A stretch of 34,253 bases of DNA from Methanocellales archaeon (GTDB lineage Archaea; Halobacteriota; UBA148): assembly GCA_030019435.1 (NCBI GenBank), contig JASEEV010000018.1:1-34253 (forward strand), given 5' to 3'. The position numbers were made by a program, and so were the translations under genes. The first letter of the stretch is position 1, and each line of letters starts with the position of its first letter. The notes beneath the pieces were generated by a model that was given only the letters and a program-made list of their open reading frames with translations, was not told the origin of the DNA and did no database searches. Shown here in pieces: positions 33,933 through 34,253 of this stretch.

Positions 33933-34247
33933 ATGCCTAGATACGGACGTGGAAGAGGATTTTGGGGACCAGGTTTCGGAATGGGATTTGGTTTTGGCCT
34001 AGGATTCTGTAGACGGTTTCCATGGATGCCCAGATGGTGGTGGACTGGCATGTATGGACCGATAACACCATATGGATATGGCGCTGCAGCTCCCACACCG
34101 CCTACTGGTGGATATCCCTATGATTTGTGGGGTGCTCCAATAGCTATACCAAAGGAGCAAGAAGTTGCAATGCTAGAAGAGCAAGCAAGATTCCTAGAGC
34201 AGCAGTTGGATCAGATCAAAAAGAGACTTGAAGAACTTAGAAAATAA
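33933..34247 (+). CDS. DUF5320-like Gly/aromatic-rich protein with C-terminal coiled coil
   Basis: 104 residues. Residues 1-60 are Gly-, Phe-, Trp- and Pro-rich (GRGFWGPGFGMGFGFGLGF, then MPRWWWTGMYG); residues 72-104 form a charged coiled coil (EEQARFLEQQLDQIKKRLEEL). AAAGGAGGTGA just before the ATG is the strongest ribosome site in the window. Such proteins often accompany DUF134 and iron-sulfur genes; function unknown. Ends six bases before the window edge. Confidence 0.82.
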   Translation: MPRYGRGRGFWGPGFGMGFGFGLGFCRRFPWMPRWWWTGMYGPITPYGYGAAAPTPPTGGYPYDLWGAPIAIPKEQEVAMLEEQARFLEQQLDQIKKRLEELRK

Positions 34248-34253
34248 GAATGT

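Overview
This window is archaeal chromosomal DNA, probably from a euryarchaeote of the anaerobic methane- or alkane-oxidising type or a relative (Methanosarcinia, Syntrophoarchaeia, Methanophagales or Archaeoglobi-like). The signs are an archaeal initiation factor aIF1, tRNA genes with bulge-helix-bulge introns, TATA boxes with leaderless or short-leader starts, TRP boxes of the TrpY type, an archaeal GHMP-type shikimate kinase, the archaeal early aromatic pathway (AroA' and DHQ synthase II), and a giant multihaem cytochrome c. The lineage is an inference; nothing in the window fixes it.

Layout. (1) 1-7554, minus: the first 2518 codons of one uninterrupted reading frame for a secreted multihaem cytochrome. 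I count 41 haem-binding motifs (37 CxxCH, 4 CX4CH), and the gene runs off the left edge. It is preceded in the same direction by three small genes (7556-8109). (2) 8138-8181: a symmetric divergent promoter/operator shared with a small ribbon-helix-helix (RHH) protein that carries a membrane helix. (3) 8478-10062: two adjacent toxin-antitoxin modules (RHH/PIN and UPF0175/DUF3368). (4) 10091-11846: a UspA protein, then a minus-strand tRNA cluster (Val, Gln with a 172-nt intron, Trp with a 37-nt intron) full of short hairpin repeats, then aIF1. (5) 11847-24732: an aromatic amino acid supercluster. A divergent promoter with two TGTACA boxes separates pheA (with a secreted protein gene) from trpEGDCFBA, which is followed by aroA'-dhqS-aroD-aroE-tyrA. 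(6) 24850-28962: a large cell-surface protein of Ig-like modules. (7) 28976-30108, minus: aroK and aroQ. (8) 30191-33430: iron uptake and regulation, with a DtxR/MntR repressor, FeoA, FeoB split into two genes, a membrane protein and a two-cluster ferredoxin. (9) 33599-34247: a DUF134 regulator and a DUF5320 protein.

How they work together. The aromatic block supplies nearly the whole route to Trp, Phe and Tyr. EPSP synthase and chorismate synthase are the only shikimate enzymes not seen here. The Feo block imports Fe(II), which this organism needs in quantity if it makes cytochromes with more than 40 haems. The cytochrome has three copies of a nine-haem motif series, each with an EF-hand-like calcium loop after its CWACH haem. 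Its N-terminus has three tail-fibre-collar-like modules, each with two His-x-His motifs. This suggests an extracellular electron conduit with a metal-stabilised adhesive or trimerising head. No insertion sequence, prophage or CRISPR array was seen.
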